Shown: piece after piece, positions 9,157 to 18,047 of the stretch
How positions within the stretch are numbered: position 1 is the first letter of the stretch
How the letters are laid out: each line of letters begins with the position of its first letter
Assembly (NCBI RefSeq): GCF_003576315.1
Contig: NZ_QWFZ01000036.1
Location: 62,001-126,000 of the forward strand
DNA length: 64,000 bases
From: Henriciella mobilis
GTDB taxonomy: Bacteria > Pseudomonadota > Alphaproteobacteria > Caulobacterales > Hyphomonadaceae
Direction of reading: 5' to 3'
Program-made: the position numbers and the translations under genes
Notes under the pieces: model-generated
Told to the model about the DNA's origin: nothing
Database searches by the model: none
Seen by the model: only the letters and a program-made list of their open reading frames with translations

Positions 9157-10304
9157 CCCTTCATCAACTCCCGTCCGATCAGGAAACGCCGGATTTCATT
9201 CGTCCCTGCGCCGATATCATAGAGCTTGGCATCACGCACGAAGCGTTCGACCGGCCATTCCTTGGTATAGCCCGCGCCGCCGAGCGCCTGGACAGCTTCC
9301 ATCGATATCTTTACGGCGTTTTCGCTCGACATCAGGATCGCTCCCGCCGCGTCGAACCGGGTCGTGCGGTCGTCATCACATGCACGGGCAACGGCGTAGA
9401 CATACGCCCGCGACGAATTCAGCGCGACATACATGTCGGCGAGCTTGGCCTGCATCAGCTGGAAGTCGCCGATCGGGCGGCCGAACTGCTTGCGCTCGCG
9501 GACATAGGGCAGGACCGTGTCGAGGCAGGCCTGCATGATGCCGAGCGGCCCGCCGGAGAGGACCGTGCGCTCATAGTCGAGGCCGCTCATCAGGATCGCT
9601 GCCCCCTGGCCTTCCACGCCCATGACATTCTCGTCCGGGACGAAGCAGTCCTGGAAGACCAGCTCACCGGTGTAGGAGCCTCGCATGCCCATCTTGTCGA
9701 GTTTGCGCGAGCAGGAGAAACCCTTGAAGCCCTTTTCAACCAGGAAGGTCGTCACGCTTTTCGAGCCCGCCTCTGGGTCGGTCTTGGCATAGATGACCAG
9801 CGTGTCCGCAATCGGGCCGTTGGTGATCCAGAACTTGGTACCATTCAGCTCGTATCCGCCGTCGACTTTCCTCGCGCGCAGCGACATGCTCATCACGTCA
9901 GACCCGGAACCGGCTTCAGACATGGCCAGCGCGCCGACGTGTTCGCCGGAGATCAGCTTGGGCAGGTAGCGCGCCTTCTGGTCAGGCGTTCCCCAGCGGC
10001 GGATCTGGTTGACGCAGAGATTTGAGTGTGCGCCATACGATAGGCCGATCGAGGCCGAGGCGCGGGAGATTTCCTCCATCGCGACCACATGGTGGAGGTA
10101 GCCAAGGCCGAGCCCGCCATCCTCTTCACCGACCGTGATACCGTGCAGGCCGAGTTCGCCCATCTCCGTCCAGACCCAGCGCGGGCACTCATCGGTCTCG
10201 TCGATTTCCGCAGCGATGGGGGCGAGGCGGTCACGGGCGAACCGCGCCGTCGTCTCGCGGATCATGTCGGCTGTTTCGCCCAGAGAAAACTCAAGTCCAC
10301 TCAT
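9153..10304 (-). CDS. ivd: Isovaleryl-CoA dehydrogenase
   Basis: FAD enzyme oxidising isovaleryl-CoA to 3-methylcrotonyl-CoA, the substrate of the downstream carboxylase. The 383 residues show acyl-CoA dehydrogenase signatures ([66 protein letters not shown]). '[15 protein letters not shown]' is a good marker for the isovaleryl-CoA branch, and '[15 protein letters not shown]' holds the Glu that is the catalytic base in this branch. It is the first gene of the minus-strand operon ivd-mccB-DUF2695-mccA and diverges from a LysR regulator. The later leucine genes (HMG-CoA lyase, methylglutaconyl-CoA hydratase) are not in the window. Confidence 0.93.
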   Translation of the reverse strand: MSGLEFSLGETADMIRETTARFARDRLAPIAAEIDETDECPRWVWTEMGELGLHGITVGEEDGGLGLGYLHHVVAMEEISRASASIGLSYGAHSNLCVNQIRRWGTPDQKARYLPKLISGEHVGALAMSEAGSGSDVMSMSLRARKVDGGYELNGTKFWITNGPIADTLVIYAKTDPEAGSKSVTTFLVEKGFKGFSCSRKLDKMGMRGSYTGELVFQDCFVPDENVMGVEGQGAAILMSGLDYERTVLSGGPLGIMQACLDTVLPYVRERKQFGRPIGDFQLMQAKLADMYVALNSSRAYVYAVARACDDDRTTRFDAAGAILMSSENAVKISMEAVQALGGAGYTKEWPVERFVRDAKLYDIGAGTNEIRRFLIGRELMKG

Positions 10305-10384
10305 CTTGTCCGGCTCCCTTGCGTGTCTGCGCTCCTTTTACCAGACACCGTTGAATAGATGAAATTGAAAGAATATGAACGTTG

Positions 10385-10399
10385 TTATAGATAGCATAA
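10385..10399. promoter_or_regulatory. LysR-type palindrome in the ivd/lysR divergent region
   Basis: TTAT-N7-ATAA in an AT-rich patch of an otherwise GC-rich intergenic region. The related words TATAG and ATAGC also occur in the stronger palindrome upstream of the aldehyde dehydrogenase. It may be the autoregulatory site of the LysR protein. Confidence 0.35.
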
Positions 10400-10447
10400 A
10401 TAAATCAACCGCCACCTGTAAGGCGCGAAAAGTCTGCGGGCTTAAAG

Positions 10448-11329
10448 ATGATAGACCGGTACCTCGTTCGCTATTTCCTCGCTGTTGTTGACCAGGGCAC
10501 GTTCTCCCGCGCCGCGCGTGAGACCAATGTCGCCCAGCCGACGCTGTCTGTCGGGATTGCCAAGCTTGAGTCCCTGCTCGGTGAAACCCTGTTTGAAAGA
10601 TCAACCCGCCGGATCAGCCTGACCAGCGCCGGGGCCCGTTTCCTGCCGCATGCCCGCCGCATCGAAAGCGAGTTCAACCAGGCCGCTGTTTCTGTTCGCT
10701 CGGAGGGGACACCTGAAGTCTTCCGGCTTGGTATCCTGTCGACCATTCCGGCGGGCCTCGTTGGTCAGGCCTTTGGCGAGGTTCTCTCGGCGCACCCTGA
10801 AATGCGTGTCGAGATCGTGGAGGGCTCTGAGAAGGAGCTGACCAATGCGCTCGCCCGCCGAAGGGTGGATACGGCGCTAACCATTGTCGGGCGCGGCGGC
10901 GAGAGGAACGTCGAGGAGCGGCTTTACACCGAACCCTACCATGTCGCGATGATGGCCGATCACCCTTGCGCGTCGCAAATTGCCGTGACGGTGGAGGACC
11001 TCGCGGGCAGTATCATGATGGTCAGGCGCCATTGTGAGGCCCTTTCCGAAACCAGCCGTTTCTTTACCGAGCAGGGTGTGCGTCCGTTCTTCTCATTCCG
11101 CTCGTCCAATGATGAGCGTGTGCTGGCCATGGTGGCATCCGGGCTGGGGATTACCGTCATGCCGGCCAGTTACGACGCGCCTGGTGTTGCGCTACGGCCC
11201 CTGGAAGGCTTCACGCTCGAACGCAGTATCGGACTCATTTTCCGGAATGAAGAGGGAGCGAAATCCCTGCCGGAGCCGATCGAGGCGGGCTTTCGGTCAC
11301 TGGTCGATCTTTCTCCCGTCCGCGCCTGA
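10448..11329 (+). CDS. LysR-family transcriptional regulator
   Basis: DNA-binding regulator of 293 residues. The N-terminal winged helix-turn-helix is clear (LVRYFLAVVDQGTFSRAARE, QPTLSVGIAKLESLLGETLF), followed by a linker helix and a periplasmic-binding-protein-like effector domain (about 90-290; 'VASGLGITVMPASYDAPGV' is a standard LysR phrase). It diverges from the leucine operon and stands directly upstream of the hydroxycinnamate operon. The 22-bp palindrome at 11414-11435 in front of that operon makes it the likelier target, with a phenylpropenoid or its CoA ester as possible inducer. Regulation of ivd cannot be excluded. Confidence 0.9.
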   Translation: MIDRYLVRYFLAVVDQGTFSRAARETNVAQPTLSVGIAKLESLLGETLFERSTRRISLTSAGARFLPHARRIESEFNQAAVSVRSEGTPEVFRLGILSTIPAGLVGQAFGEVLSAHPEMRVEIVEGSEKELTNALARRRVDTALTIVGRGGERNVEERLYTEPYHVAMMADHPCASQIAVTVEDLAGSIMMVRRHCEALSETSRFFTEQGVRPFFSFRSSNDERVLAMVASGLGITVMPASYDAPGVALRPLEGFTLERSIGLIFRNEEGAKSLPEPIEAGFRSLVDLSPVRA

Positions 11330-11413
11330 GCACAGGTCCCGGTGTCTCCTCATTGATGACCAACCGTATGCCGGTGGAAGGTGCGACCTTCAGAACTCAA
11401 CAAGGCTATTGGA

Positions 11414-11435
11414 TATAGCGGTCTGTAATGCTATA
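11414..11435. promoter_or_regulatory. Palindromic LysR-type operator upstream of the hydroxycinnamate operon
   Basis: TATAGC and GCTATA are separated by 10 bases, giving a perfect 6-bp inverted repeat about 50 bp before the aldehyde dehydrogenase start. A second pair of similar words, GGCTATTGG (11404-11412) and GCCTATTGG (11458-11466), flanks it in direct orientation. The likely binder is the LysR protein encoded immediately upstream. Confidence 0.5.
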
Positions 11436-11485
11436 GGTCATAACAATAAACTGATAAGCCTATTGGCATGACAGGGAGTGTTTCC

Positions 11486-12883
11486 ATGCAATTCGAACGC
11501 GTTAACGCGATTACGGGGGACGTCGCCAGCAGAGCTGAGGCCATGACAGTTGATCAGGCATCGGCAATCGCCGAGACAGCGGCCCGCGGTCATGCGGACT
11601 GGGCGGCAATGGGCCCAAATGCGCGCCGGGCGGTCCTGATGAAAGCTGCTGACGCGCTTGAGGCGCGCAAAGATGACTTCGTCGCAGCCATGATGAATGA
11701 GGTTGGCGCGACCGCCGGATGGGCAATGTTCAACCTGATGCTGGCGGCGGGCATGGTTCGCGAAGCCGCGTCCATCACCACCCAGATCAATGGTGAGGTG
11801 ATTCCGTCCGACAAGCCTGGCTGCCTGTCCATGGCGCTGCGCGAGCCGGTTGGGGTCATTCTGGGTATCGCCCCGTGGAACGCTCCCATCATTCTCGGTG
11901 TGCGTGCGATTGCGGTGCCGCTGGCCTGTGGGAATTCGGTGATCCTGAAGGCGTCTGAAGTCTGTCCCCGCACTCATGCGCTAATCATTGAAGCCTTCGC
12001 GGAAGCAGGATTCCCGGAAGGGGTTGTCAATGTCGTGACCAATGCGCCCGAAGATGCCGCAGACGTGGTTGGCGCTCTCATCGATCATCCGGCCGTGAAG
12101 CGGATCAATTTCACCGGCTCGACGGCTGTTGGGCGGATCATCGCCAAGCGCGCTGCCGAACACCTCAAGCCTTGCCTGCTCGAGCTTGGCGGCAAGGCTC
12201 CGATGATCATTCTTGAAGACGCAGACCTCGATGAAGCGGTCAAGGCCGCTGCCTTCGGTGCGTTCATGAATCAGGGCCAGATCTGCATGTCGACGGAGCG
12301 GATCATCGTTGTCGAGGCGGTGGCCGAGGCATTCGCTGAAAAATTCGCGGCCAAGGCGAAGTCCATGCCTGCCGGCGATCCGCGCGAGGGGAATACACCG
12401 CTCGGCGCTGTCGTGGACCGGAAAGCGGTGGCTCACGTGAACAGCCTCATCGAAGATGCGGAGAACAAAGGCGCCGACATACTCTCGGGCGGTGTCGCGG
12501 ACTCCGTGATCATGGCTGCCACGGTCGTCGACAAGGTGACCGCCGACATGAATCTCTATCGCGTTGAAAGCTTCGGGCCGGTTGTCGCCATGATCCGTGC
12601 GAAAGACGAAGCCGAGGCGATCCGGCTTGCCAATGACAGCGAGTACGGCCTTTCGGCGTCGGTCTTCACACAAGATGCGGCCCGCGGCCTTTCGGTTGCG
12701 CGGCAAATCAAGTCCGGAATCTGCCACGTCAACGGACCGACCGTTCACGATGAGCCGCAAATGCCATTCGGCGGTGTCGGCGCGTCCGGCTATGGCCGGT
12801 TCGGCGGCAGAGCCGGCATCGATGCCTTTACCGAGTTGCGCTGGATCACCATGGAAACCCAGCCCGGCCACTATCCGATCTGA
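11486..12883 (+). CDS. Aldehyde dehydrogenase, vanillin/benzaldehyde dehydrogenase type
   Basis: NAD(P)-dependent oxidation of an aromatic aldehyde such as vanillin or 4-hydroxybenzaldehyde to the acid; this is the product released by the next enzyme. The 465-residue protein has 'GVILGIAPWNAPIILGVRAIAVPLACGNSVILKASE', the Glu motif LELGGKAPMIILEDADLD and the catalytic Cys in NQGQICMSTERI, all close to the vanillin/salicylaldehyde dehydrogenase branch. I choose the second ATG (11486), spaced seven bases from GGGAG, over the in-frame ATG at 11468. It is the first gene of the operon, behind the LysR-type palindrome. The substrate is inferred from its neighbours. Confidence 0.87.
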   Translation: MQFERVNAITGDVASRAEAMTVDQASAIAETAARGHADWAAMGPNARRAVLMKAADALEARKDDFVAAMMNEVGATAGWAMFNLMLAAGMVREAASITTQINGEVIPSDKPGCLSMALREPVGVILGIAPWNAPIILGVRAIAVPLACGNSVILKASEVCPRTHALIIEAFAEAGFPEGVVNVVTNAPEDAADVVGALIDHPAVKRINFTGSTAVGRIIAKRAAEHLKPCLLELGGKAPMIILEDADLDEAVKAAAFGAFMNQGQICMSTERIIVVEAVAEAFAEKFAAKAKSMPAGDPREGNTPLGAVVDRKAVAHVNSLIEDAENKGADILSGGVADSVIMAATVVDKVTADMNLYRVESFGPVVAMIRAKDEAEAIRLANDSEYGLSASVFTQDAARGLSVARQIKSGICHVNGPTVHDEPQMPFGGVGASGYGRFGGRAGIDAFTELRWITMETQPGHYPI

Positions 12884-12949
12884 TCGACCGATCAGCGCTT
12901 TTCAAAGAATCCGGGAGCCATCCCGGCACCAACTTACAAGGGTACCAGT

Positions 12950-13807
12950 ATGACCAAAGACCGCGCCGAGGCCGACACCGTCGCCTATGAAATCGAAAAC
13001 CGAATTGCATGGGTGAAATTTAACCGCCCTGAAAAACGCAACTGCATGAGCCCGAAGCTCAACCGCCAGATGATGCGTGTGCTCGATGAACTCGAATTTC
13101 GCGATGACGTGGGCGTCCTGGTCCTGACGGGCGAAGGAACGGCCTGGACCGCCGGCATGGACCTCAAGGAGTATTTCCGGGAGACCGAAGCCGAAGGCCT
13201 GGGTGCCGTGCGCCGCTCGCAACGTGAGTCCTATGGCTGGTGGCGGCGCTTGCGCTGGTATCAGAAGCCAACCATTGCCATGGTCAATGGCTGGTGTTTC
13301 GGTGGCGGGTACGGTCCGCTTTTCTCTTGCGATCTCGCTTTCTGCGCCGATGAGGCGCAGTTCGGCCTGTCGGAGATTAATTGGGGCATCCTGCCAGGCG
13401 GCGGTGCCACGAAGATCGCAGTTGAACTGCTGAATTTCCGCAATGCGATGTACCACGCCATGATGGGTGAGAATGTCGACGGCAAGACGGCCGCTCAATG
13501 GGGTCTGGTGAATGAGAGCCTGCCGGCGGACAAGCTGAAAGCACGTGTCACGGAAGTGGCGAGCGTGCTGCTTGAGAAGAACCCGGTCGCGTTGAAGGCG
13601 ACGAAGGATGCGATCCGCCGTGTCGGTGAGATGACCTATGACAATGCCGAGGATTACCTTGTGCGCGCTCAGGAAGCTGCCAACTCCTTCGACAATGATG
13701 GCCGCAAGGAAGGCATCAAGCAGTTTATCGACGAGAAATCCTACAAGCCGGGCCTCGGCGCCTATGATAAGTCGAAGCAGAAAACGACGAAGAAGGCCAA
13801 GGCCTGA
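12950..13807 (+). CDS. ech: p-Hydroxycinnamoyl-CoA hydratase/lyase (feruloyl-CoA hydratase/aldolase)
   Basis: Crotonase-fold enzyme that hydrates feruloyl- or coumaroyl-CoA and cleaves it to the aromatic aldehyde and acetyl-CoA. The 285 residues include 'WYQKPTIAMVNGWCFGGGYGPL', 'CDLAFCADEAQFGLSEINWGILPGG' and 'AEGLGAVRRSQRESYGWWRRLRWY', which set this branch apart from ordinary enoyl-CoA hydratases. The Glu at about 142 in FGLSEINWG corresponds to the catalytic Glu described for the Pseudomonas enzyme. The C-terminus is Lys-rich. A small hairpin, CCGGGA-GCCA-TCCCGG (12911-12926), lies in the spacer before it. The stop overlaps the next start by one base (TGATG). Confidence 0.92.
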   Translation: MTKDRAEADTVAYEIENRIAWVKFNRPEKRNCMSPKLNRQMMRVLDELEFRDDVGVLVLTGEGTAWTAGMDLKEYFRETEAEGLGAVRRSQRESYGWWRRLRWYQKPTIAMVNGWCFGGGYGPLFSCDLAFCADEAQFGLSEINWGILPGGGATKIAVELLNFRNAMYHAMMGENVDGKTAAQWGLVNESLPADKLKARVTEVASVLLEKNPVALKATKDAIRRVGEMTYDNAEDYLVRAQEAANSFDNDGRKEGIKQFIDEKSYKPGLGAYDKSKQKTTKKAKA

Positions 13808-15948
13808 TGCCTGCGCCGTTGGATAGCCTTGGCGCTGAAGCAGCGACGATCGATCTCGAACGCCTTCTCAATCCGCGCTCGGTTGTCATTGTCGGCGCCT
13901 CGCCAACGCCTGGCGCTCTTGGCGCTTCGGTGCTTGGCAACCTGGAACGCGGCGGCTTCAAGGGCGAGATCCATCTCGTCAATCCGCAGCGTGACATCAT
14001 ATCGGGGCGGCCCTGCGTCCATTCCATCGACCAGCTTCCGGACGGCATTGACGCTGCCGTTCTGGCTATTCCGCGCGCCGGTGTTATTGGCGCGCTCCGC
14101 GAGCTGGCGAAGAAAAAGACCGGCGGGGCCGTGATCTTCTCGGCCGGGTTTGCCGAAGGCGGCGAAGAGGGCATGGCCGAGCAGGAAACGATTGGCCGGA
14201 TTGCCCGCGAAGGCGGCATGGCGGTCGAAGGGCCGAACTGCCTTGGCTTTGTAAACAACAAGGACGGTGTTGCCCTGACCTTCGTCGAAACACCGGCCGC
14301 CAATCTCGGCGACGGAGACGGTGTCGCCATCGTCTCGCAAAGCGGCGCGATGGCGGCTGTCCTGCAGGTCACCCTCGCCAGCAAGGATCTCGGCGTAACG
14401 CTTTCTGTTTCGACGGGCAATGAAGCGGCCACCGGTGTCCAGGACTATGTCGAGTATCTCATCGACGATCCGCGTACGCGCGTGATCTCCATGATCGTCG
14501 AACAGTTTCGTGATCCGGCTCGCTTTCTCGACCTGGCTGACAAGGCCCGCGAGAAGGGCAAACCGATCATCCTTTTGCACCCGGGCAAGAGCGAGGCGGC
14601 GCGGCAGTCCGCGGCGACCCATACAGGTGCGATGGCGGGCGACTATGCGCTGATGCGCAGCCTGGTCGAGCATCATGGTGTCCTCATGGCCGAGACACTG
14701 GAGCATCTGGGTGACCTCACCGAGCTTGCCATGCGATCTAACCGGTTCTCCGGGGAAAGCGGCGCAGCCATCCTCACAGAGTCAGGGGCTTTCAAGGCGC
14801 TGTCGCTGGACCTTGCGGAGGAGGTCGGCCTCGACCTGCCGGAGATGCATGACGCGGATTCGCCTGCCATGCGCGCGGCGCTGCCCGATTTCGTGCCTGT
14901 TTCGAACCCTGTCGACCTGACCGCGCAGGCCCTCGTCGATCTGGAACTGTATCAGCGCGCCATCGCTGCGCTCGTCGGTGATGACCGGGTCGGGTCGATC
15001 CTGCTTGGCATCATCCAGACCGACCCTGCCACAGCAGAAAAGAAGCTGCCCTCCATCATCGCTGCGATCGAGACGCTGAAGCCGGAAAAGCCAGTCATCT
15101 ATGCCGGTCTTGATGAGGGGGCCGAGGTGCCGCCCGAGTTAATAAGCAAGCTTCGCACCCTCGGCGTAGCCTGCTACCCGACCGCCGAGCGTGCCATTCG
15201 CGCCATCGCAACGCTAAGCCGGGCCCCAGGGGGCAAGGCGCCTGTGCGGCCATCCTCCCGAAAAATTGACGTAACTCTGCCCAGTGGTGCGGGTGTTGTG
15301 CCGGAATATCTCAGCAAGACCATCCTGCGTGAGGCTGGTCTGGCCTTCCCGGACGGCAAATTCGCTGAGAGCGAAGACGCGGCTGCTGCGGCTGCCGATG
15401 CCATCGGCTATCCCGTCGTGCTCAAGGCCCAGTCCGCTCAACTGTCACACAAGAGCGATGCGGGCGGTGTGGCGTTGGGCCTTGAGTCTGAAGCGGACCT
15501 GCGCCGGGCCTTCAACAAGATGTACGCCGATGTCGGCAATTACTCACCCGGCCTGACGCTCGATGGCGTGCTCGTCGAAAAGATGAGCGCCAAGGGGGGC
15601 GAAATGATTGTCGGGGCAAGGCGCGATGCTGCCTGGGGCCCGGTGACCCTTGTCGGCTTCGGTGGTGTTCAGGCCGAAGTGCTGAAGGATTTTCGGCTCC
15701 TGCCTCCGGATCTTTCGCCCGCTGAAATTCATGATGAATTGCTGACGCTGAAATCTGCCAAGCTGCTAACGGGGTTTCGCGGCAGTGCGCCAGTCGATCT
15801 TGATGCGCTATGCGAGATGGTCAGTGAGCTTGGAGCGTTGATGATGTCGCAGCCGAGAATCCTTGAAGTCGATCTTAATCCAGTGGTGGTGCGCGGTGCC
15901 GGGAAAGGCCTCGATATACTCGATGCACTTATCCTGCTGGGTGCATGA
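13807..15948 (+). CDS. NDP-forming acyl-CoA synthetase, likely hydroxycinnamoyl(feruloyl)-CoA synthetase
   Basis: Single-chain 713-residue ligase of the acetate-CoA ligase (ADP-forming) superfamily. The N-terminal CoA-binding domain (about 20-140; SVVIVGASPTPGALGASVLGNL) is followed by succinyl-CoA-ligase-like domains (about 155-460; VAIVSQSGAMAAVLQ; phosphohistidine candidate in ATHTGAMAGDY, His near 272) and a C-terminal ATP-grasp domain (about 485-710; GYPVVLKAQSAQLSHKSDAGGVALGL). In this operon it should activate ferulate or coumarate to the CoA ester, the substrate of the lyase. As I recall, the sphingomonad FerA feruloyl-CoA synthetase is of this type, unlike the AMP-forming enzyme of Pseudomonas. 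Substrate is inferred from context. Confidence 0.85.
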   Translation: MPAPLDSLGAEAATIDLERLLNPRSVVIVGASPTPGALGASVLGNLERGGFKGEIHLVNPQRDIISGRPCVHSIDQLPDGIDAAVLAIPRAGVIGALRELAKKKTGGAVIFSAGFAEGGEEGMAEQETIGRIAREGGMAVEGPNCLGFVNNKDGVALTFVETPAANLGDGDGVAIVSQSGAMAAVLQVTLASKDLGVTLSVSTGNEAATGVQDYVEYLIDDPRTRVISMIVEQFRDPARFLDLADKAREKGKPIILLHPGKSEAARQSAATHTGAMAGDYALMRSLVEHHGVLMAETLEHLGDLTELAMRSNRFSGESGAAILTESGAFKALSLDLAEEVGLDLPEMHDADSPAMRAALPDFVPVSNPVDLTAQALVDLELYQRAIAALVGDDRVGSILLGIIQTDPATAEKKLPSIIAAIETLKPEKPVIYAGLDEGAEVPPELISKLRTLGVACYPTAERAIRAIATLSRAPGGKAPVRPSSRKIDVTLPSGAGVVPEYLSKTILREAGLAFPDGKFAESEDAAAAAADAIGYPVVLKAQSAQLSHKSDAGGVALGLESEADLRRAFNKMYADVGNYSPGLTLDGVLVEKMSAKGGEMIVGARRDAAWGPVTLVGFGGVQAEVLKDFRLLPPDLSPAEIHDELLTLKSAKLLTGFRGSAPVDLDALCEMVSELGALMMSQPRILEVDLNPVVVRGAGKGLDILDALILLGA

Positions 15949-16054
15949 AGAGGGAACACTTCAACCCGGATATTCGGAGACCAGAAGTCACGTCAAAAAA
16001 GTCCATCCACGAGCTGCGAGCTTGTGAAAGAAACAGAATGGACAGGGAGGAAAA

Positions 16055-17377
16055 ATGTCGGATCAGCCCGTGGAAATACTCGCACGCGAACGGATGGGGC
16101 GTGCCCAGATTGTCGTCATCGTTCTGTGTGTACTGCTCAATGGCCTCGACGGGTTCGATGTCCTTTCCATCAGCTTTGCTGCGCCTGGTATAGCGGAAGA
16201 GTGGGGGATCAGCCGTGGCGCGCTCGGCCTCGTCCTGTCCATGGAGCTGATCGGCATGTCGGTCGGCTCAATCATTCTCGGCCAGGCGGCTGACAGGATC
16301 GGCAGGCGTCCAATCATCATTACGAGCCTGTGTGTCATGACTTTGGGGATGTTCCTCGCAGCGACGGCGAATAGCGTTCCAGTCATGTCAGGCTATCGCC
16401 TTTTCACGGGTCTCGGAATTGGAGGCATGCTTGCCTGTACGAACGCGATGGTCGCCGAATATTCCAACGATCGCTATCGCAGCCTCAACGTGACGATCAT
16501 GGCCACCGGCTATCCACTGGGTGCAATCATTGGCGGGGTGATCGCCTCGCAATTGCTGGCCCATTTCGACTGGCGTGCCGTCTTTATCTTCGGCGGTGTC
16601 ATGACTGCTCTCATGCTGCCGGCGGTGCTGGTTGCCATGCCGGAATCGGTGTCGTCGCTGGCGGCGCGGCGCCCGGCAGGGGCGCTCGAGAAGATCAACA
16701 GGACGCTGAAACGCCTCGGCCATTCTGCGCTGGAGCGGTTGCCGGACCTGAAGGAAAGTGCTGCGGCGAGCGGTGGTGGAGGCCTTCGTCGCCTGCTGGG
16801 GCCTGCGCTGATTGCGGTCACGCTCCTGCTGACGCTGGCCTACTTCGCCCACATCATGACCTTCTACTACATCCTGAAATGGATTCCGAAGCTAGTGGTC
16901 GACATGGGCTATGTCCCCTCCGAGGCAGGCAACGTGCTTGTCTGGGCCAATGTCGGTGGCGCGACTGGCGGCATTGTGCTCGGCCTGCTTTCCCGAAAGC
17001 TGGATATTCGCTGGCTGACAATCAGTGTCCTCGCGCTGGCGTTCGTTTTCGTCACCTATTTTGGCGCAGGGCATGACACGCTGCGGGCATTGTCGGTTGT
17101 GTCGGCGATGGTGGGTTTCTTCACCAATGCCGGCGTGGTGGGGCTGTATGCGCTGATCGCCAAATACTTCCCGGCCGATGTCAGGGCGGGCGGAACTGGA
17201 TTCGTGATTGGAATAGGCCGGGGCGGTGCAGCCCTCGGGCCGATCATTGCAGGCTATCTGTTCGAATCCGGACAGGGGCTGCAAACGGTCTCGATTTACA
17301 TGGCCAGCGGCGCCGTCATTGCCATGATAGCCTTGATCCTTCTTGGACGCCGCAGCAAGGCGCTTGCGGCCGCCTGA
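16055..17377 (+). CDS. MFS transporter, aromatic acid:H+ symporter (AAHS) family
   Basis: Inner-membrane proton symporter of 440 residues and about 12 membrane helices, probably taking up hydroxycinnamates or related aromatic acids. AAHS hallmarks: 'LNGLDGFDVLSISFAAPGIAEEWG' in helix 1 (acidic residues in the membrane), 'GQAADRIGRRPIIITS' in loop 2-3, 'RLFTGLGIGGMLACTNAMVAEYS', and 'GRGGAALGPIIAGYLFESG' near the end. AGGGAGGAAAA precedes the ATG. It lies 106 bp after the CoA ligase gene and is followed by a strong terminator, making it the last gene of the hydroxycinnamate operon. Confidence 0.9.
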   Translation: MSDQPVEILARERMGRAQIVVIVLCVLLNGLDGFDVLSISFAAPGIAEEWGISRGALGLVLSMELIGMSVGSIILGQAADRIGRRPIIITSLCVMTLGMFLAATANSVPVMSGYRLFTGLGIGGMLACTNAMVAEYSNDRYRSLNVTIMATGYPLGAIIGGVIASQLLAHFDWRAVFIFGGVMTALMLPAVLVAMPESVSSLAARRPAGALEKINRTLKRLGHSALERLPDLKESAAASGGGGLRRLLGPALIAVTLLLTLAYFAHIMTFYYILKWIPKLVVDMGYVPSEAGNVLVWANVGGATGGIVLGLLSRKLDIRWLTISVLALAFVFVTYFGAGHDTLRALSVVSAMVGFFTNAGVVGLYALIAKYFPADVRAGGTGFVIGIGRGGAALGPIIAGYLFESGQGLQTVSIYMASGAVIAMIALILLGRRSKALAAA

Positions 17378-17401
17378 TCCCATCTCAATCGACAAAACGG
17401 C

Positions 17402-17430
17402 AAAGGCGAACCGGTGGGTTCGCCTTTCTT
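17402..17430 (+). terminator. Rho-independent terminator of the hydroxycinnamate operon
   Basis: An 11-bp perfect stem, AAAGGCGAACC (17402-17412) with GGTTCGCCTTT (17417-17427) around a GGTG loop, leads into a T-rich tail. It lies 25 bp after the MFS stop. Confidence 0.85.
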
Positions 17431-17494
17431 GCTGCCGTCCGGCCTTTATCAATGAGGTCTGGCGTCCCCCCAATTCCGTCTTGCGCAAAAAATC

Positions 17495-17506
17495 AGAACA
17501 TGTTCT
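17495..17506. promoter_or_regulatory. 12-bp perfect palindrome, candidate TetR operator
   Basis: AGAACATGTTCT stands in an A-rich promoter-like region 29 bp before the first gene of the LysM-like/amidohydrolase operon. The operon ends with a TetR regulator that has no other evident target. The half-site spacing (GAAC-N2-GTTC) does not fit the alphaproteobacterial SOS box. Confidence 0.45.
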
Positions 17507-17535
17507 AAAAACAAAAACGAGCGCAGGGGAGAAAC

Positions 17536-17778
17536 ATGACGGCGACAACACTTTCAACAGTCAGGAAGTCCGTGCTGCCGCAAGCCGGTGACACCTGGGC
17601 AAGCATTGCCGCCCGTGAGCTGCCGGACATGGCGGAGGCTGATGCGGTATCCGGGCTTCAGAGCTGGAACCTGCACGTCTTCATGCGCGCGCCTGCGCCT
17701 GAGGGAAGCCCGCGTGCCGGCAACCCGATCCTGCCGAGCGATGTGATCTTTATCGAACCGCCACTCGCCGCTGCATGA
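17536..17778 (+). CDS. LysM-like small protein of unknown function
   Basis: An 80-residue protein with no signal peptide or membrane helix. Residues 14-75 read like a single LysM-type module: 'LPQAGDTWASIAARELPD', then a helix and 'SWNLHVF', and a closing 'ILPSDVIFIEPP'. LysM folds usually bind glycans, but this one appears cytosolic, so a scaffold or subunit role is equally possible. A GGGGAGAAAC ribosome site precedes the ATG. Its stop overlaps the next start (ATGA). It heads a run of five genes linked by overlaps with an amidohydrolase, an epoxide-hydrolase-like protein and a flavoprotein, so it probably assists that pathway. Confidence 0.75.
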   Translation: MTATTLSTVRKSVLPQAGDTWASIAARELPDMAEADAVSGLQSWNLHVFMRAPAPEGSPRAGNPILPSDVIFIEPPLAAA

Positions 17779-18047
17779 GCGGCGCTGTCATCCAGCATGT
17801 CAGGGTGGCGGCCGCCCATGACGGGGTCGCCGAGCTGATTGTGACGCTCGCCTTCGAGAATGGGGGGCGTTCGCTCGTCACGCTTGATGAATTCGCCACA
17901 CGCAAACTGATGGAACTGACCGGCGCCGACCAGCCGGAAGACCTGGCCGGTGCGGGCTGGGAGCATGTGCGCGATGCGCTGGCTGTTTCCTCCGCCCGCT
18001 ACCTCAACGACCAGACACAAGACCAAAGGGAAACCCCTCATGTATGA
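17775..18047 (+). CDS. Conserved-looking small protein, function unknown
   Basis: A 90-residue acidic protein that I do not recognise. It has no signal peptide, no membrane helix and no Cys. The pattern is a beta-rich N-terminal half ('VAELIVTLAFENGGRSLVTL') and a helical C-terminal half ('FATRKLMELTGAD', 'WEHVRDALAVSSARYL'). The start overlaps the stop of the LysM-like gene by four bases and the stop overlaps the amidohydrolase start by eight bases. Such tight packing suggests the two small proteins and the amidohydrolase are made together, perhaps as subunits. The codon use resembles that of its neighbours, so it looks like a real gene. Confidence 0.7.
   Translation: MSGAVIQHVRVAAAHDGVAELIVTLAFENGGRSLVTLDEFATRKLMELTGADQPEDLAGAGWEHVRDALAVSSARYLNDQTQDQRETPHV

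Noticed and set aside
17495-17506. SOS (LexA) box
   Set aside because: Alphaproteobacterial LexA sites have GAAC-N7-GAAC or GTTC-type spacing; here the half-sites are only two bases apart, and no SOS gene follows.
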